A DNA stretch of 46,225 bases from an uncultured Sutterella sp. (GTDB lineage: Bacteria > Pseudomonadota > Gammaproteobacteria > Burkholderiales > Burkholderiaceae_F), in assembly GCA_900542195.1 (NCBI GenBank), contig UQNA01000016.1:1-46225 (forward strand). Direction: 5' to 3'. A program made the position numbers and the translations under genes. Under the pieces are notes generated by a model. That model was not told where the DNA came from and ran no database searches. It was given only the letters and a program-made list of their open reading frames with translations. Positions 1 to 8,969 of the stretch are shown here, one piece after another; positions within the stretch are counted from its first letter, which is position 1, and the number at the start of each line of letters is the position of its first letter.

Positions 1-55
1 AAGCTGGTCAACCAGACTTTTGCAAGCCTCGGGCTTTTAGCCCGGGGTGGTTGAC
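1..55 (+). mobile_element. Right end of an IS200/IS605-type (TnpB-associated) element
   Basis: Seen: a 9-bp stem (27-35 with 39-47, loop TTT) of the form CGGGCT/AGCCCG, followed by GGTGGTTGAC ending at 55; a second small palindrome CTGGT-CA-ACCAG lies at 4-15. Subterminal GC-rich hairpins followed by a TTGAC-like tip are typical of the right end of IS200/IS605 elements carrying tnpB. Any transposase or tnpB would lie to the left, outside the window. The recC reading frame runs into this end and stops at 37-39, so the element lies within or at the 3' end of recC. The family is recognised from end structure only; no protein of the element is visible. Confidence 0.6.
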
Positions 56-3000
56 CTTCCTTCCTCCAAAATCTGAGATTCGATGACCTGCTGAAGTTCA
101 TCAATGTCTTCCTCAAGAAAGCGGCCAACGTCCGTTGCTGTTTTCTTGGAATTTCTGGACTTAGGAAATAGTTTCGCCCAAATAGGTTTTGAGCACGCGC
201 AGGCCGCAGTATGATCAAATCCTGTCCATAAGAGAGTCTGTGTTTTTTCTTGTGTCAGTCCGAGAGAAAAACGCCTTGAAAGATCAAAGAGACGCACCAT
301 TTGCTTAACATCTTCTTTATTTTCTTCGAAAATTACATCCGGAAGCTGAGCGAGAACTAAAAGAAAATAGTCTTCCTGCGCTGCTTCCGTTTTCAGATCC
401 GCTACTAAACTCATCACCATGGTTGGTTTCTTTGCAGCTGTCCAGATATTCGCACGCAGTTCCAGCCTGTCAGTTTGGCTGGCTGAAGAATTGTCATCAA
501 AAATCACATATCTGTTTTGGTGATCGGTATATACCTCTAGAGGAGAATCTGTGACTTGCGTGATTCTGCAAGAAGGCCTATCAAATTTAAGGACAACTCC
601 TTCGGTAACTGGAAAGAGTTTGAATTTTTTAATTTTTTCAAGTTTTTTGGCATGAACAAGTTCTGCATTGGTCCACGCATCGTTTGTACTTGAAAGACGA
701 ACATCTTTAATTCCGTTTAAAGGATCTAATGAACGCTGACGAGTCAGTTCATCATCACTATAACCTTCTTCTAATTCTCTCAAGTACTTCCGCTTCCTTA
801 GGGTGAGAGATAACGCATCATTTGGAGCAAGCCAGGAAAATTCCTCTTCTTCTTGTCCGGAATAAATATCCAGCTTGTGTTTCTTCAACACATACTTATC
901 CGGATCAGAGAGGAACTTAATAAGCTCGGAGGCAGATAAGCTCCCTTTATGAACGATAGATAGACCCAGACTGGTATCGGGAATAGGCGTTCCTCCGATA
1001 GCCGGAAGAGGTAAAGAATAATTGGCACTCCTTGCTTTCAAAATGGATTGGAGCATTGAGGAGTTTGGACTGAGCCAAGGACGTGAAGAAGTCTTCTTAA
1101 AATTTTTTTCAGAGAAGGAATTCAGAGGAAGTTTGACTTCAACAGACTCCCATAGTTCTTTAGCTTTATCCTTTCCGTTCTCTCCGGTGAGAGCGTTCGA
1201 TAAGAAGTAGTTCTTGAAATTTTGAACAACGCTCGAAGGATTCGTCTCCGTCACTGGATCTGTTCCAACTGTATAAGAAATAATTAAATTCTTTCTCGCG
1301 GCCAAAAGAATATCCAAAAATCTTGCTTTATTGTCCTCTCGGCTGTCTCTGTCGGCCCTTCTCTTGAGCTGGTCTACTCCCATGAGATCGAACTCTTGGT
1401 GAGAAGAACTGCCGGGGAAGCCGCTGTTTTCATCAAAACCGCAAAGCGCAATAGCTTTAAAAGGCAACCCTCTTAATTCCTGTACGGACGAAAAGGTAAT
1501 GGAACCAGTGGGTTGAGAAAGACTTGGTGTGTTTCTCAGATGAGTTTCGATAACGTTCCAGATGACGGAAAAAGGAACTTTTGTCCCTTCCTCGAGGCCT
1601 TCCTGCATAGCGCCTGATAATCTTTGTAGACTGCTTCGGAAGCTGAGAATTTCCTGCGGGGTTTCATTTGTGACGAAATACTGATTCAGCCAACTGGAAA
1701 TGATTTCATGCCATTCCTGAGGTGTCTTTAACCCGCCGTCTTTGAATAATTCTTTTCTGGTCTCTTCTAAAGATTCGGACAAAGCTACAATCGTTTTGAA
1801 GAGCTTGCCGCGACCGTCTGTGACTAAGTCAAAACCGCCTTTCTCATCTCCAAATACAGGAAGAACATCTCCGAAAGAATTCTTCTCAATAGGGTTAATG
1901 AAATAGCCCATGGTCAGACGTTCGACAGCCTGATCTAATGTTCCGTCGGAAGCATCCAGATTTAAATCTTTTAAATGTTCCTGAGATAAGCCGAAGCGGA
2001 ATCCGGCTGCCTTGAGCCACGTAGATAAAACCGAAATGTCTGAGAGAGAAAGATCCCATCTTTCTAAGTTAATCGGCAGTTCGAGCCATTCTTCTAAATC
2101 TGCAGCATTGAATCGGGAGTTCAATAATTTTCCAAACCCTAAGATAGCGGCCAGAGAGAGGTAGGTATCAGCAATGGAATTGCCAATAATCTTATAAGGC
2201 AGTCGAAGGTTGTTGGGCAATGCTCCCATTACAGCTTCAATAGCAGGGGTTGCCTTTTCAATATCCGGAACAATAACGGCAATGTCGGAGAGGTTGAGTT
2301 TTTTCTCGCCGTCTTTATTTTCGGAGGATAAACGGTAATGAATCCAATCGATTACTCCTTCAATTTCTCGTGGAAAAGAAGGCGCTTTAAATACCTTTAA
2401 AGACTCATCCGAGGGATCTGCTTCCGCCGGCAGTTTTGAGGAGTCCATAAATAGAATGGAGTTCTGGAATTTGTGCAGGTAACTGTCCTGCGGCTGCTGG
2501 AAATAGTAAGCCTGGACATCTTCGGAAGTGAAGAGTTTTAATTCGGGCGATAGCGGATCAAATTTTTTACTTAAGTCTTCGATTCTTGCCCGGTTACGTT
2601 TAATCGCCGGTTTAGTGGGCTTAGGAACCTCTTGCTCCTCGATAGCATCCGTCTCGATGATTTCTCCGTTATCCACATTCAGGAAGCGATATAAACGATC
2701 GATCATTGCACGGGTAGAGGGACTGTTGGCAGTGAGGAATTTCTGAGCTTTTTCATCCCAATCCTCCTTGCTGCTCCAGTCGAACAGTTCTATCGGCATG
2801 GACTCAAACCAATACTCCGCACAAGGGTTCATTATGTAGAGCCAAAGCTGAGGAGCATTTTTGTCTTCCGCAAAAGCTTTCAAAAAAGGCAGGAGGATCG
2901 GAGGCAGAGAAAACGGCATGAAGAAATGAAGCGATTTTACTTTGTCTTTCGGTTCGAAATGGAAGTGCTGCAGAGTATCTTTTATTTTTAACAGGTTGTG

Positions 3001-3612
3001 AAGATCTTTTGTCTTTCCAGCCTTGGCGACTCTCTCCCAGAGATTTTTCTGCCAGTAATAGTCCGGTTGTTCCTTCATGGCGAGGGCTTTGTCTGCGGGC
3101 AGAGGAAAAGACTTCTCATCAATCCAATTTAATAACCAGTCCATGCGGAATGACCCGTAGGTGGCATAAAGCCGGCTCATTTGATAGCAGAATTCAATCA
3201 GATTTATATTTTGGAGTTCAGGTTCGTTGTTACGGTGAAGAAAGGTTTCAAGCCGCGCATAGGAGGTCTCGGGAACTATCGTTTTTAATTCTTCAAAGAA
3301 TTTTGGATTTTTAAGGATATTCCAAATCTGCCAGTCCAACGAAGTGCCGATGGAGCCGGGACGAAAGGTTGCACCCATGAAAGGTTTCAGCCAATCAAAA
3401 ATTGAGCAAAATCTGATTCCCGGAAGAATCGAAAATTTATCTGCAAGACTGCGAGCGAGCCTGTCTTCAATGGCCGATGAAGCCGGGATAATTTCAATTT
3501 TCTCGAAAATGCGCGATGGATCTCCGGCCATTGCTTCTAAGTCTTGAAAGACGTTTTCTGCCAAAGCGGCTTCTAACCCTTCGTAAACATTGCAGTAAAT
3601 CGTGTGAATCAT
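37..3612 (-). CDS. recC: Exodeoxyribonuclease V gamma subunit RecC, C-terminus altered by an IS end
   Basis: RecC is the non-catalytic-helicase, Chi-recognising subunit of the RecBCD helicase-nuclease that processes double-strand DNA ends for RecA. The 1191-residue product starts MIHTIYCNVYEG. It has the inactive-helicase N-terminal part and, in the second half, the RecC/AddB-type block around ALCGFDENSGFP and FDLMGVDQLKRRADRDSRED followed by LLAARKNLIISYT. E. coli RecC is about 1120 residues, so the protein is close to full length. The last five residues (STTPG) are encoded by the IS200/IS605 end at 37-55, so the native C-terminus has been replaced. recB and recD normally follow recC and would lie left of the window, beyond the element. 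A terminator at 3654-3706 separates recC from the ruv operon, so recC probably has its own promoter. Confidence 0.88.
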   Translation of the reverse strand: MIHTIYCNVYEGLEAALAENVFQDLEAMAGDPSRIFEKIEIIPASSAIEDRLARSLADKFSILPGIRFCSIFDWLKPFMGATFRPGSIGTSLDWQIWNILKNPKFFEELKTIVPETSYARLETFLHRNNEPELQNINLIEFCYQMSRLYATYGSFRMDWLLNWIDEKSFPLPADKALAMKEQPDYYWQKNLWERVAKAGKTKDLHNLLKIKDTLQHFHFEPKDKVKSLHFFMPFSLPPILLPFLKAFAEDKNAPQLWLYIMNPCAEYWFESMPIELFDWSSKEDWDEKAQKFLTANSPSTRAMIDRLYRFLNVDNGEIIETDAIEEQEVPKPTKPAIKRNRARIEDLSKKFDPLSPELKLFTSEDVQAYYFQQPQDSYLHKFQNSILFMDSSKLPAEADPSDESLKVFKAPSFPREIEGVIDWIHYRLSSENKDGEKKLNLSDIAVIVPDIEKATPAIEAVMGALPNNLRLPYKIIGNSIADTYLSLAAILGFGKLLNSRFNAADLEEWLELPINLERWDLSLSDISVLSTWLKAAGFRFGLSQEHLKDLNLDASDGTLDQAVERLTMGYFINPIEKNSFGDVLPVFGDEKGGFDLVTDGRGKLFKTIVALSESLEETRKELFKDGGLKTPQEWHEIISSWLNQYFVTNETPQEILSFRSSLQRLSGAMQEGLEEGTKVPFSVIWNVIETHLRNTPSLSQPTGSITFSSVQELRGLPFKAIALCGFDENSGFPGSSSHQEFDLMGVDQLKRRADRDSREDNKARFLDILLAARKNLIISYTVGTDPVTETNPSSVVQNFKNYFLSNALTGENGKDKAKELWESVEVKLPLNSFSEKNFKKTSSRPWLSPNSSMLQSILKARSANYSLPLPAIGGTPIPDTSLGLSIVHKGSLSASELIKFLSDPDKYVLKKHKLDIYSGQEEEEFSWLAPNDALSLTLRKRKYLRELEEGYSDDELTRQRSLDPLNGIKDVRLSSTNDAWTNAELVHAKKLEKIKKFKLFPVTEGVVLKFDRPSCRITQVTDSPLEVYTDHQNRYVIFDDNSSASQTDRLELRANIWTAAKKPTMVMSLVADLKTEAAQEDYFLLVLAQLPDVIFEENKEDVKQMVRLFDLSRRFSLGLTQEKTQTLLWTGFDHTAACACSKPIWAKLFPKSRNSKKTATDVGRFLEEDIDELQQVIESQILEEGRSTTPG

Positions 3613-3653
3613 AAAGAAACCTTTTTAAAGACTTCTGTTGATGCGAACCAAAT

Positions 3654-3706
3654 AAGAAAAAAGCAGAGTCGTCAATCCGCAAAAATGAACGGACGATCTC
3701 TACTTT
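3654..3706 (-). terminator. Rho-independent terminator after the ruv operon
   Basis: On the minus strand a 14-pair stem with one bulged A (plus-strand arms about 3659-3673 and 3692-3706, loop about 18 nt) is followed by TTTTTTCTTATTT. It sits between the stop of the ruvB-coupled gene (3752) and the recC start (3612). Confidence 0.7.
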
Positions 3707-3751
3707 CTTTTTACGCCTTAATGCGTCAAAGTATGTCTGAAGAAAAAGACT

Positions 3752-4465
3752 TTAAACCTTTAACGGAGGTACCTCAATGCAAGAAACAAAGGGATTCTCA
3801 GAGATGCAGTCCAGTTTATATCTCTCTCCTTTGATGAGAGTGTAGTAAAGACCGTCTTTTTCAAAGTTAAAATCAGGGTTCACTTCAAAGCCGTTTTTCT
3901 TGGCGTATTCGATAAATTCCTTGCGGCTTTCGTCTACGGTCATGCCGGGACGAACATAAAGACCGACTAAATAAATGTTGGTGAAGTAGTCGTTAGGTAC
4001 ATTCATGCGATCGTAAGCGGTGACAGCTTCGATGCTTTCTATCGTCATGAATTGCTGTCCGACCAAACTCGGTTCTTCAATTTTTTCTAACTGTCCGGCA
4101 AGAGCTTGGTAAGTCTGTCTCTTCGCTAAAACGATAATGGCGATACTGTTTTCTTCCTGCGGGTCATCGGAAATCATAGAGATGCGAGGGAAAACAGAGA
4201 CCTTGCGTGTGCCGACGCAGAACAATCCGCAATGCTGAAGGAATTTGTCCGGAAAATCTGTTCGTGAAGAGTAAGCCGGATGCATGGTAATGGACGCCTG
4301 AGCAAAATTGTCCGGGCAGAAATCGGCCTCTAAATCAGCAACATCATTCCATACTTGTCTGGCCTGTTCAACAAGCGTTGAGCGGTTGACCGAGAATGTA
4401 TAAGGCTTGTTTGCGTTCAACAAATTGTTGAGTTGGACGTCTTCGGAATTTGGATTAATGCTCAT
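3752..4465 (-). CDS. Uncharacterised protein translationally coupled to ruvB
   Basis: I do not recognise this 237-residue protein. It has no signal peptide or clear membrane segment and looks like a soluble cytoplasmic mixed alpha/beta protein (start MSINPNSEDVQLNNLL, end ISENPFVSCIEVPPLKV). A TM-free segment around residues 95-110 (ENSIAIIVLAKRQTYQ) and a later YLVGLYVRPGM stretch look like beta strands. Its ATG overlaps the ruvB stop as ATGA, so it is the last gene of ffh-ruvC-ruvA-ruvB and is probably made in proportion to RuvB; a strong terminator follows. Position suggests a tie to recombination or simple co-expression, but nothing in the sequence shows function. Confidence 0.85.
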   Translation of the reverse strand: MSINPNSEDVQLNNLLNANKPYTFSVNRSTLVEQARQVWNDVADLEADFCPDNFAQASITMHPAYSSRTDFPDKFLQHCGLFCVGTRKVSVFPRISMISDDPQEENSIAIIVLAKRQTYQALAGQLEKIEEPSLVGQQFMTIESIEAVTAYDRMNVPNDYFTNIYLVGLYVRPGMTVDESRKEFIEYAKKNGFEVNPDFNFEKDGLYYTLIKGERYKLDCISENPFVSCIEVPPLKV

Positions 4466-5499
4466 AAGTTGTCAAATAAATCAGAATAGGAACGAACGTT
4501 CTTAGTAAGGTTAAAGTGGCTGTATGCCTTTGCGGTTGCAATTCTTCCGCGAGGCGTGCGCTGCACAAAACCTTCCTTGATAAGGTATGGTTCTACCATA
4601 TCTTGCAGTGTCTCGGAATCTTCTCCGACGGAAGATGCTAAGTTTTCAATGCCGACCGGACCGCCTTGGAACTTTTCAATAATGGACAGCAGGAACTGGC
4701 AATCCAGACTGTCGAGCCCGATGGGGTCGACTTCCAGCATAGTGAGAGCTGCTTTAGCAATTTCTGCGGATAACTGTCCGTTGTGGCGTACTTCCGAATA
4801 ATCGCGGATGCGTCTGAGAAGACGGTTGGCAATTCGCGGAGTTCCGCGGGAACGCTTCGCAATTTCAGCAGCGGCTTCTTCATTGGCCGGCATATTGAGA
4901 AGCTTCATGGAACGAAGAACAATGGAAGTCAGATCTCGCGCAGAATAGTACTGAAGCTGAGAACGGATTCCAAAACGATCGTTCAGAGGTTTTGTCAGAG
5001 AGCCGGCTCGTGTTGTAGCACCGACCAATGTGAAATGGGGAAGGTCGATTTTGATGGAGCGGGCGGCCGGCCCCTCCCCGATCATGATATCGAGTTTGAA
5101 GTCTTCTAAGGCCGGATAAAGAATTTCTTCTACTACCGGAGAAAGTCTGTGAATTTCGTCAATAAACAGGACGTCATGCGGCTCTAAGCTGGTCAGCATC
5201 GCCGCAAGATCACCGGCCTTTTCCAGGACGGGCCCTGAGGTTTGACGCAGATTAACACCTAACTCATTAGCAATAATATTGGAGAGCGTTGTTTTGCCTA
5301 AGCCCGGAGGACCGAATAATAAAACGTGATCCAGAGCCTCTCCGCGGTTCTTTGCCGCAGTGATAAAAATTTCCAACTGTTCACGGATTGCGTCTTGCCC
5401 GACATAATCTTTTAAACGAGTGGGACGTAAGGCTTTGTCGACAACATCCTCCTTGGAGACTTTCTCAGAGGAAACGATTCTGTCTTTTTGTTCTGTCAT
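4462..5499 (-). CDS. ruvB: Holliday junction branch migration helicase RuvB
   Basis: RuvB is the hexameric AAA+ motor that, loaded by RuvA, drives branch migration of Holliday junctions. Visible: Walker A LLFGPPGLGKTTLSN, Walker B VLFIDEIHRLSP, sensor/arginine motif GATTRAGSLTKPL, the RGTPRIANRLLRRIRD segment, and a C-terminal winged helix ending EGFVQRTPRGRIAT. The 345-residue length is normal for the family. It follows ruvA by 12 nt and its stop overlaps the start of the next gene by 4 nt, so translation of the two is probably coupled. Confidence 0.98.
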   Translation of the reverse strand: MTEQKDRIVSSEKVSKEDVVDKALRPTRLKDYVGQDAIREQLEIFITAAKNRGEALDHVLLFGPPGLGKTTLSNIIANELGVNLRQTSGPVLEKAGDLAAMLTSLEPHDVLFIDEIHRLSPVVEEILYPALEDFKLDIMIGEGPAARSIKIDLPHFTLVGATTRAGSLTKPLNDRFGIRSQLQYYSARDLTSIVLRSMKLLNMPANEEAAAEIAKRSRGTPRIANRLLRRIRDYSEVRHNGQLSAEIAKAALTMLEVDPIGLDSLDCQFLLSIIEKFQGGPVGIENLASSVGEDSETLQDMVEPYLIKEGFVQRTPRGRIATAKAYSHFNLTKNVRSYSDLFDNL

Positions 5500-5511
5500 G
5501 TTTTAACGAAT

Positions 5512-6078
5512 CTATTTTGCGAGTTGGACAAGGGCCAGTCTGATGCCTTCTGAGGTGTCAACTCCTTCAGGCAGATTCTTCAGAGCTGCTCTTGCTTCAC
5601 GTTCGTTGAAGCCGAGGGCTGTTAGGGCAGAAAGAATATCGGCCTGAGAAGAAGTTAGAGCTGTAACCGGTCCGGAAGCAACGATCTTATCCTTTAACTC
5701 AAGAACAAGGCGCTCTGCTGTTTTCTTGCCGATGCCCGGAATCTTGGTTAGTAAGGCGGTTTCTCCGTTGGCGATGGCATTTCCAAGATCAGCAACCGAC
5801 ATGGAGGAAAGCATGGCTAAAGCAGTGCGCGGGCCAATGCCGCTGACCTTTAACAGCTGGAGGAAAAGTGATTTTTCAGCTTTGGTCAAGAAGCCAAACA
5901 GAAGCTGAGCGTCTTCTCTGACAATGAAAGCTGTGTATAACCGGACATCTTCTCCGAGTTCAGGAAGATTGTAGAAGGTAGACATCGGAACATCGACCTG
6001 ATAACCCACGCCGCAGCACTCCACAACCACTTCAGGAGGGTTCTTTTCTTTTAACTTACCATTTAACGATGCGATCAA
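5512..6078 (-). CDS. ruvA: Holliday junction DNA-binding protein RuvA
   Basis: RuvA tetramers bind four-way junctions and recruit RuvB. The 188-residue protein has the N-terminal OB fold (MIASLNGKLKEKNPP..), the two helix-hairpin-helix motifs (LLKVSGIGPRTALAML and LTKIPGIGKKTAERLVLELKDK) and the C-terminal RuvB-binding domain (ALTALGFNEREARAAL). The start is TTG with a GGAGG ribosome-binding site 12 nt upstream, inside the end of ruvC; the genes nearly abut (ruvC stops at 6080). Confidence 0.97.
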   Translation of the reverse strand: MIASLNGKLKEKNPPEVVVECCGVGYQVDVPMSTFYNLPELGEDVRLYTAFIVREDAQLLFGFLTKAEKSLFLQLLKVSGIGPRTALAMLSSMSVADLGNAIANGETALLTKIPGIGKKTAERLVLELKDKIVASGPVTALTSSQADILSALTALGFNEREARAALKNLPEGVDTSEGIRLALVQLAK

Positions 6079-6079
6079 T

Positions 6080-6682
6080 TTATTTCAATCCTCCGACTAA
6101 TTTGGTCCATTGTCCTCTGACACGAGAGGAGCTGGAGCCTTTTCTTGCAACTGCAGTGCCGCTGACACCAAGTTTCTTCTGTGCAGGAAGCATCCCAAGA
6201 ATAATTTTTGTATTTGCGTAGCAGATGGCTGCCGCAATAGCGTCTGCCTCATCTTCTGAAAATTTCTTATCTTCACAACGCAGGAGACGAGCGACCATTT
6301 CTTGGATTTGTTGTTTTTCAGCGGCGCCGTAACCCGTAACCGATTTCTTGATTTCACGAGTACTGAATTCACGGCACTCTAAACCTTGAACAGCTGCCGC
6401 ACAGATAGCCGCTCCGCGAGCGTGTGACAGCAGCATACTCGACTGAGCATTTGTATTCAAAAAAGTTTTTTCGATAGCAGAAACAGCAGGCTGATTTCTT
6501 TCAATTATCTCGGCTAATCCTTTATAGATGTAGGCCAGACGCTCATAAAGTTCGCCCTTCGGGACGTTAAGCACGCCGGAGTCAACTAAGGTCATCTTTC
6601 CCGGCAGATAGGCAATCACACCGTAACCGGTGTGATTCAAGCCAGGGTCAATCCCCAGAATTTTAAGAACCTGCGTTTCCAA
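6080..6682 (-). CDS. ruvC: Crossover junction endodeoxyribonuclease RuvC
   Basis: RuvC is the RNase H-fold resolvase that cuts Holliday junctions symmetrically. Visible: first catalytic Asp in ILGIDPGLNHTGYGVI, Glu in SAIEKTFLNTNAQSSMLLSHARGAA, and the C-terminal acidic pair in SEDEADAIAAAICY. At 200 residues it is somewhat longer than E. coli RuvC (173), with an extra basic tail (ARKGSSSSRVRGQW) of unknown role. It starts 2 nt after the ffh stop, so ruvCAB seem transcribed with ffh. Confidence 0.97.
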   Translation of the reverse strand: METQVLKILGIDPGLNHTGYGVIAYLPGKMTLVDSGVLNVPKGELYERLAYIYKGLAEIIERNQPAVSAIEKTFLNTNAQSSMLLSHARGAAICAAAVQGLECREFSTREIKKSVTGYGAAEKQQIQEMVARLLRCEDKKFSEDEADAIAAAICYANTKIILGMLPAQKKLGVSGTAVARKGSSSSRVRGQWTKLVGGLK

Positions 6683-6684
6683 GC

Positions 6685-8067
6685 TTAGAAGCCTCCCATG
6701 CCTGGGAAACGGCCGCCGAAGCTCTTAAAGGCGCGCATCATCTTAGCCATGCCGCCTTTCTTCATCATTTTCATCATATCGCGGCTTTGTTCAAACTGTT
6801 TCAACAGCTTGTTGACTTCCTGCACGCTGACACCGGCTCCTGCGGCGATTCTTCTCTTTCTGCTGGCCTTGATGATTTCCGGCTTGCGTCTTTCTTTCGG
6901 CGTCATTGAGTTGATGATGCCTTCGGTACGAGCAACCATCTTATTCGCTTGCGCGTCATCAATAGAGCCGGCAGCTTGGGCGAATTGTGCCGGAAGCTTT
7001 TCAATAAGAGAACTGAAGCTTCCGAGATTTTTAACCTGTGCGATTTGTTCTTTGAAATCTTCCAAGTCGAAGTCATCGCCTTTTTTGATTTTCTCAGCAA
7101 ATTTCTGTGCCTTTTGGACATCGACTGCATTCTTAACGTCTTCAACCAACGAGACAATGTCGCCCATGCCGAGGATTCTGCCGGCCATCGCTTCCGGTTC
7201 GAATCTTTGGAAGCCGGTGAGTTTTTCACCGACACCGATAAACTTAATCGGTTTGCCTGTGACAAATCGGACGGAAAGGGCAGCACCGCCTCTGGAATCA
7301 CCGTCCACCTTGGTTAAGATGATGCCGGTTAGCGGTAGCTTTTCACCGAAGGCTTTGGCGGTATTGATGGCATCCTGACCGACCATAGCATCAACTACGA
7401 ACAAGGTTTCGATCGGATGAAGATTTTTCTCCAGATCAGAGACTTCGTTCATCATCTGTTCATCGATAGCTAAGCGGCCGGCGGTATCGACGATCAGAAC
7501 ATCGTAGAAGTGGCGTTTGGCGTAGTCCAAAGCTCTTTCGGCAATATCTAACGGCTTTTCGTTCGGCTGGCTCGGGAAGAAATCAATCTCTGCCTGAGCA
7601 GAAACCGTCTTCAACTGTTCGATAGCGGCAGGGCGATAGACGTCGGTGGAGACCGCTAATACTTTCTTTTTCTTTTCTTTGACGAGCCAACGGCCAAGTT
7701 TACCTGCCGTTGTTGTCTTACCGGCACCCTGCAAACCAGCCAATAAAAGTACGGCCGGAGGCTGAGTAGCAAGATTAAGTTCTCTTTGCTGCGGAGTATC
7801 GCTGCCTCCGATCACTTCAGTAAGTTCTTTATGAACGATGCCGACTAAAGCCTGCCCCGGAGTTAAAGAACCTACGACTTCTTCGCCCAGCGCTTTTTCC
7901 TTAATACGCTTAATGAGATCTCGAACGACCGGGATGGCGACATCTGCTTCAAGCAGGGCAATTCGAACTTCCCGGAGCATTTCCTGGGTGTTGGACTCCG
8001 TAATGCGGGCCTGGCCTGTGATGGTCTTAACAACTTTGCTAAGTCTTTGTGTCAGTGAATCGAGCAT
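6685..8067 (-). CDS. ffh: Signal recognition particle GTPase Ffh
   Basis: Ffh with 4.5S RNA recognises signal sequences on ribosomes and docks with FtsY for membrane insertion. The chosen ATG at 8067 (MLDSLTQRLSKVVKTITG) gives 460 residues with the standard N domain; a frame-open extension to 8139 would add 24 unlikely residues. Motifs: P-loop GLQGAGKTTTAGKLG, DVYRPAAIEQL, DTAGRLAIDEQMM, TKVDGDSRGGAAL, and a Met-rich M domain ending MMKKGGMAKMMRAFKSFGGRFPGMGGF. It heads the leftward ffh-ruvCAB block; the divergent CcsA-like gene starts 66 nt away, so both promoters share that gap. Confidence 0.97.
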   Translation of the reverse strand: MLDSLTQRLSKVVKTITGQARITESNTQEMLREVRIALLEADVAIPVVRDLIKRIKEKALGEEVVGSLTPGQALVGIVHKELTEVIGGSDTPQQRELNLATQPPAVLLLAGLQGAGKTTTAGKLGRWLVKEKKKKVLAVSTDVYRPAAIEQLKTVSAQAEIDFFPSQPNEKPLDIAERALDYAKRHFYDVLIVDTAGRLAIDEQMMNEVSDLEKNLHPIETLFVVDAMVGQDAINTAKAFGEKLPLTGIILTKVDGDSRGGAALSVRFVTGKPIKFIGVGEKLTGFQRFEPEAMAGRILGMGDIVSLVEDVKNAVDVQKAQKFAEKIKKGDDFDLEDFKEQIAQVKNLGSFSSLIEKLPAQFAQAAGSIDDAQANKMVARTEGIINSMTPKERRKPEIIKASRKRRIAAGAGVSVQEVNKLLKQFEQSRDMMKMMKKGGMAKMMRAFKSFGGRFPGMGGF

Positions 8068-8132
8068 GAATTTAATTCTAATTAAATGGTTACGCCTTAC
8101 AATACAGTCATCAAATAATAAGAGACATATAG

Positions 8133-8960
8133 ATGACAATTTATGCCATATTTTACGTGCTTGCAGCTGTTTTGTATTTAGCGGCAGCCTTTGGTATTTA
8201 CAAAAGTTTTCAAGCAGAAACTCCTGAAAATACCTTTTGGATTCGGCCGGTTATTGTAGGCGGATTGATGATTCAGGCTTATCTTATTTACGAAGCCTTA
8301 TTTACTCACGGTACTCCTCATTTCGGTCTGGCTTTAGCACTTTCTATCACTCTCTTTACATGCACGCTGATCCTGCTGATTGAGACCTTGTTCTCAAAGA
8401 TTTCAGCGATGTTGATTTTCATTCTTCCGCTTGCCGCCGTTTCAATGGTGCTTCCTATTATTCTTCCGGGAACGCCGTTAGGTCCGGAAACTGCCAGTTT
8501 CTCTTTCCGTATGCATCTGCTGTTGGCTATTTTGGCTTACAGCTTGATGACAATGGCATTGGTTCAAGCACTTTTGCTGGTTTCAGCACATAACTTACTC
8601 CATCAAAAAAAGCTCAGTGATGAACCGGAAGAGGGGAAAGTCAGTCTTTTTGAAAGAATGCCGAGCGTCATTGAGATGGAAAAAATCCTTTTCCGTTTGA
8701 TTTGGGCCGGCTTTATTGCCTTAACCATCGCCATCCTTTTCGGACTGGTTTTCTCAGAGGAGCTTTTCGGACAAGCTTTCCGCCTTGATCACAAGACGAT
8801 TGTGACCATCATGGCGTGGATGATTTTCGGTATTCTCCTGTTGGGGCACCACTTCTTGGGCTGGAGAGGCCGTTTTGCGGCTAGATGGACCGTAATTGGG
8901 TTTACGCTTCTCATGCTCTCCTACTTCGGTGTTAGATTTGTGCAGGAAGTGATTCAGTAA
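8133..8960 (+). CDS. CcsA/HemX (YpjD)-type cytochrome c assembly membrane protein
   Basis: 275 residues with about eight predicted transmembrane helices (for example IFYVLAAVLYLAAAFGI, LLLAILAYSLMTMALVQALLL, TIMAWMIFGILLLGHHFLGW). The HHFLGWRGR segment near the C-terminus and the overall pattern match the cytochrome c assembly / YpjD family found next to ffh in betaproteobacteria. CcsA and CcmC/F homologues move or present haem; YpjD-type members are poorly defined functionally. The following small gene starts 9 nt after the stop, suggesting co-transcription. Confidence 0.88.
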   Translation: MTIYAIFYVLAAVLYLAAAFGIYKSFQAETPENTFWIRPVIVGGLMIQAYLIYEALFTHGTPHFGLALALSITLFTCTLILLIETLFSKISAMLIFILPLAAVSMVLPIILPGTPLGPETASFSFRMHLLLAILAYSLMTMALVQALLLVSAHNLLHQKKLSDEPEEGKVSLFERMPSVIEMEKILFRLIWAGFIALTIAILFGLVFSEELFGQAFRLDHKTIVTIMAWMIFGILLLGHHFLGWRGRFAARWTVIGFTLLMLSYFGVRFVQEVIQ

Positions 8961-8969
8961 GAAGGCGTT

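Noticed and set aside
8068..8139. N-terminal extension of Ffh by 24 residues
   Set aside because: The internal ATG at 8067 matches the normal Ffh start and the extension is unlike the family; it also nearly reaches the divergent gene.
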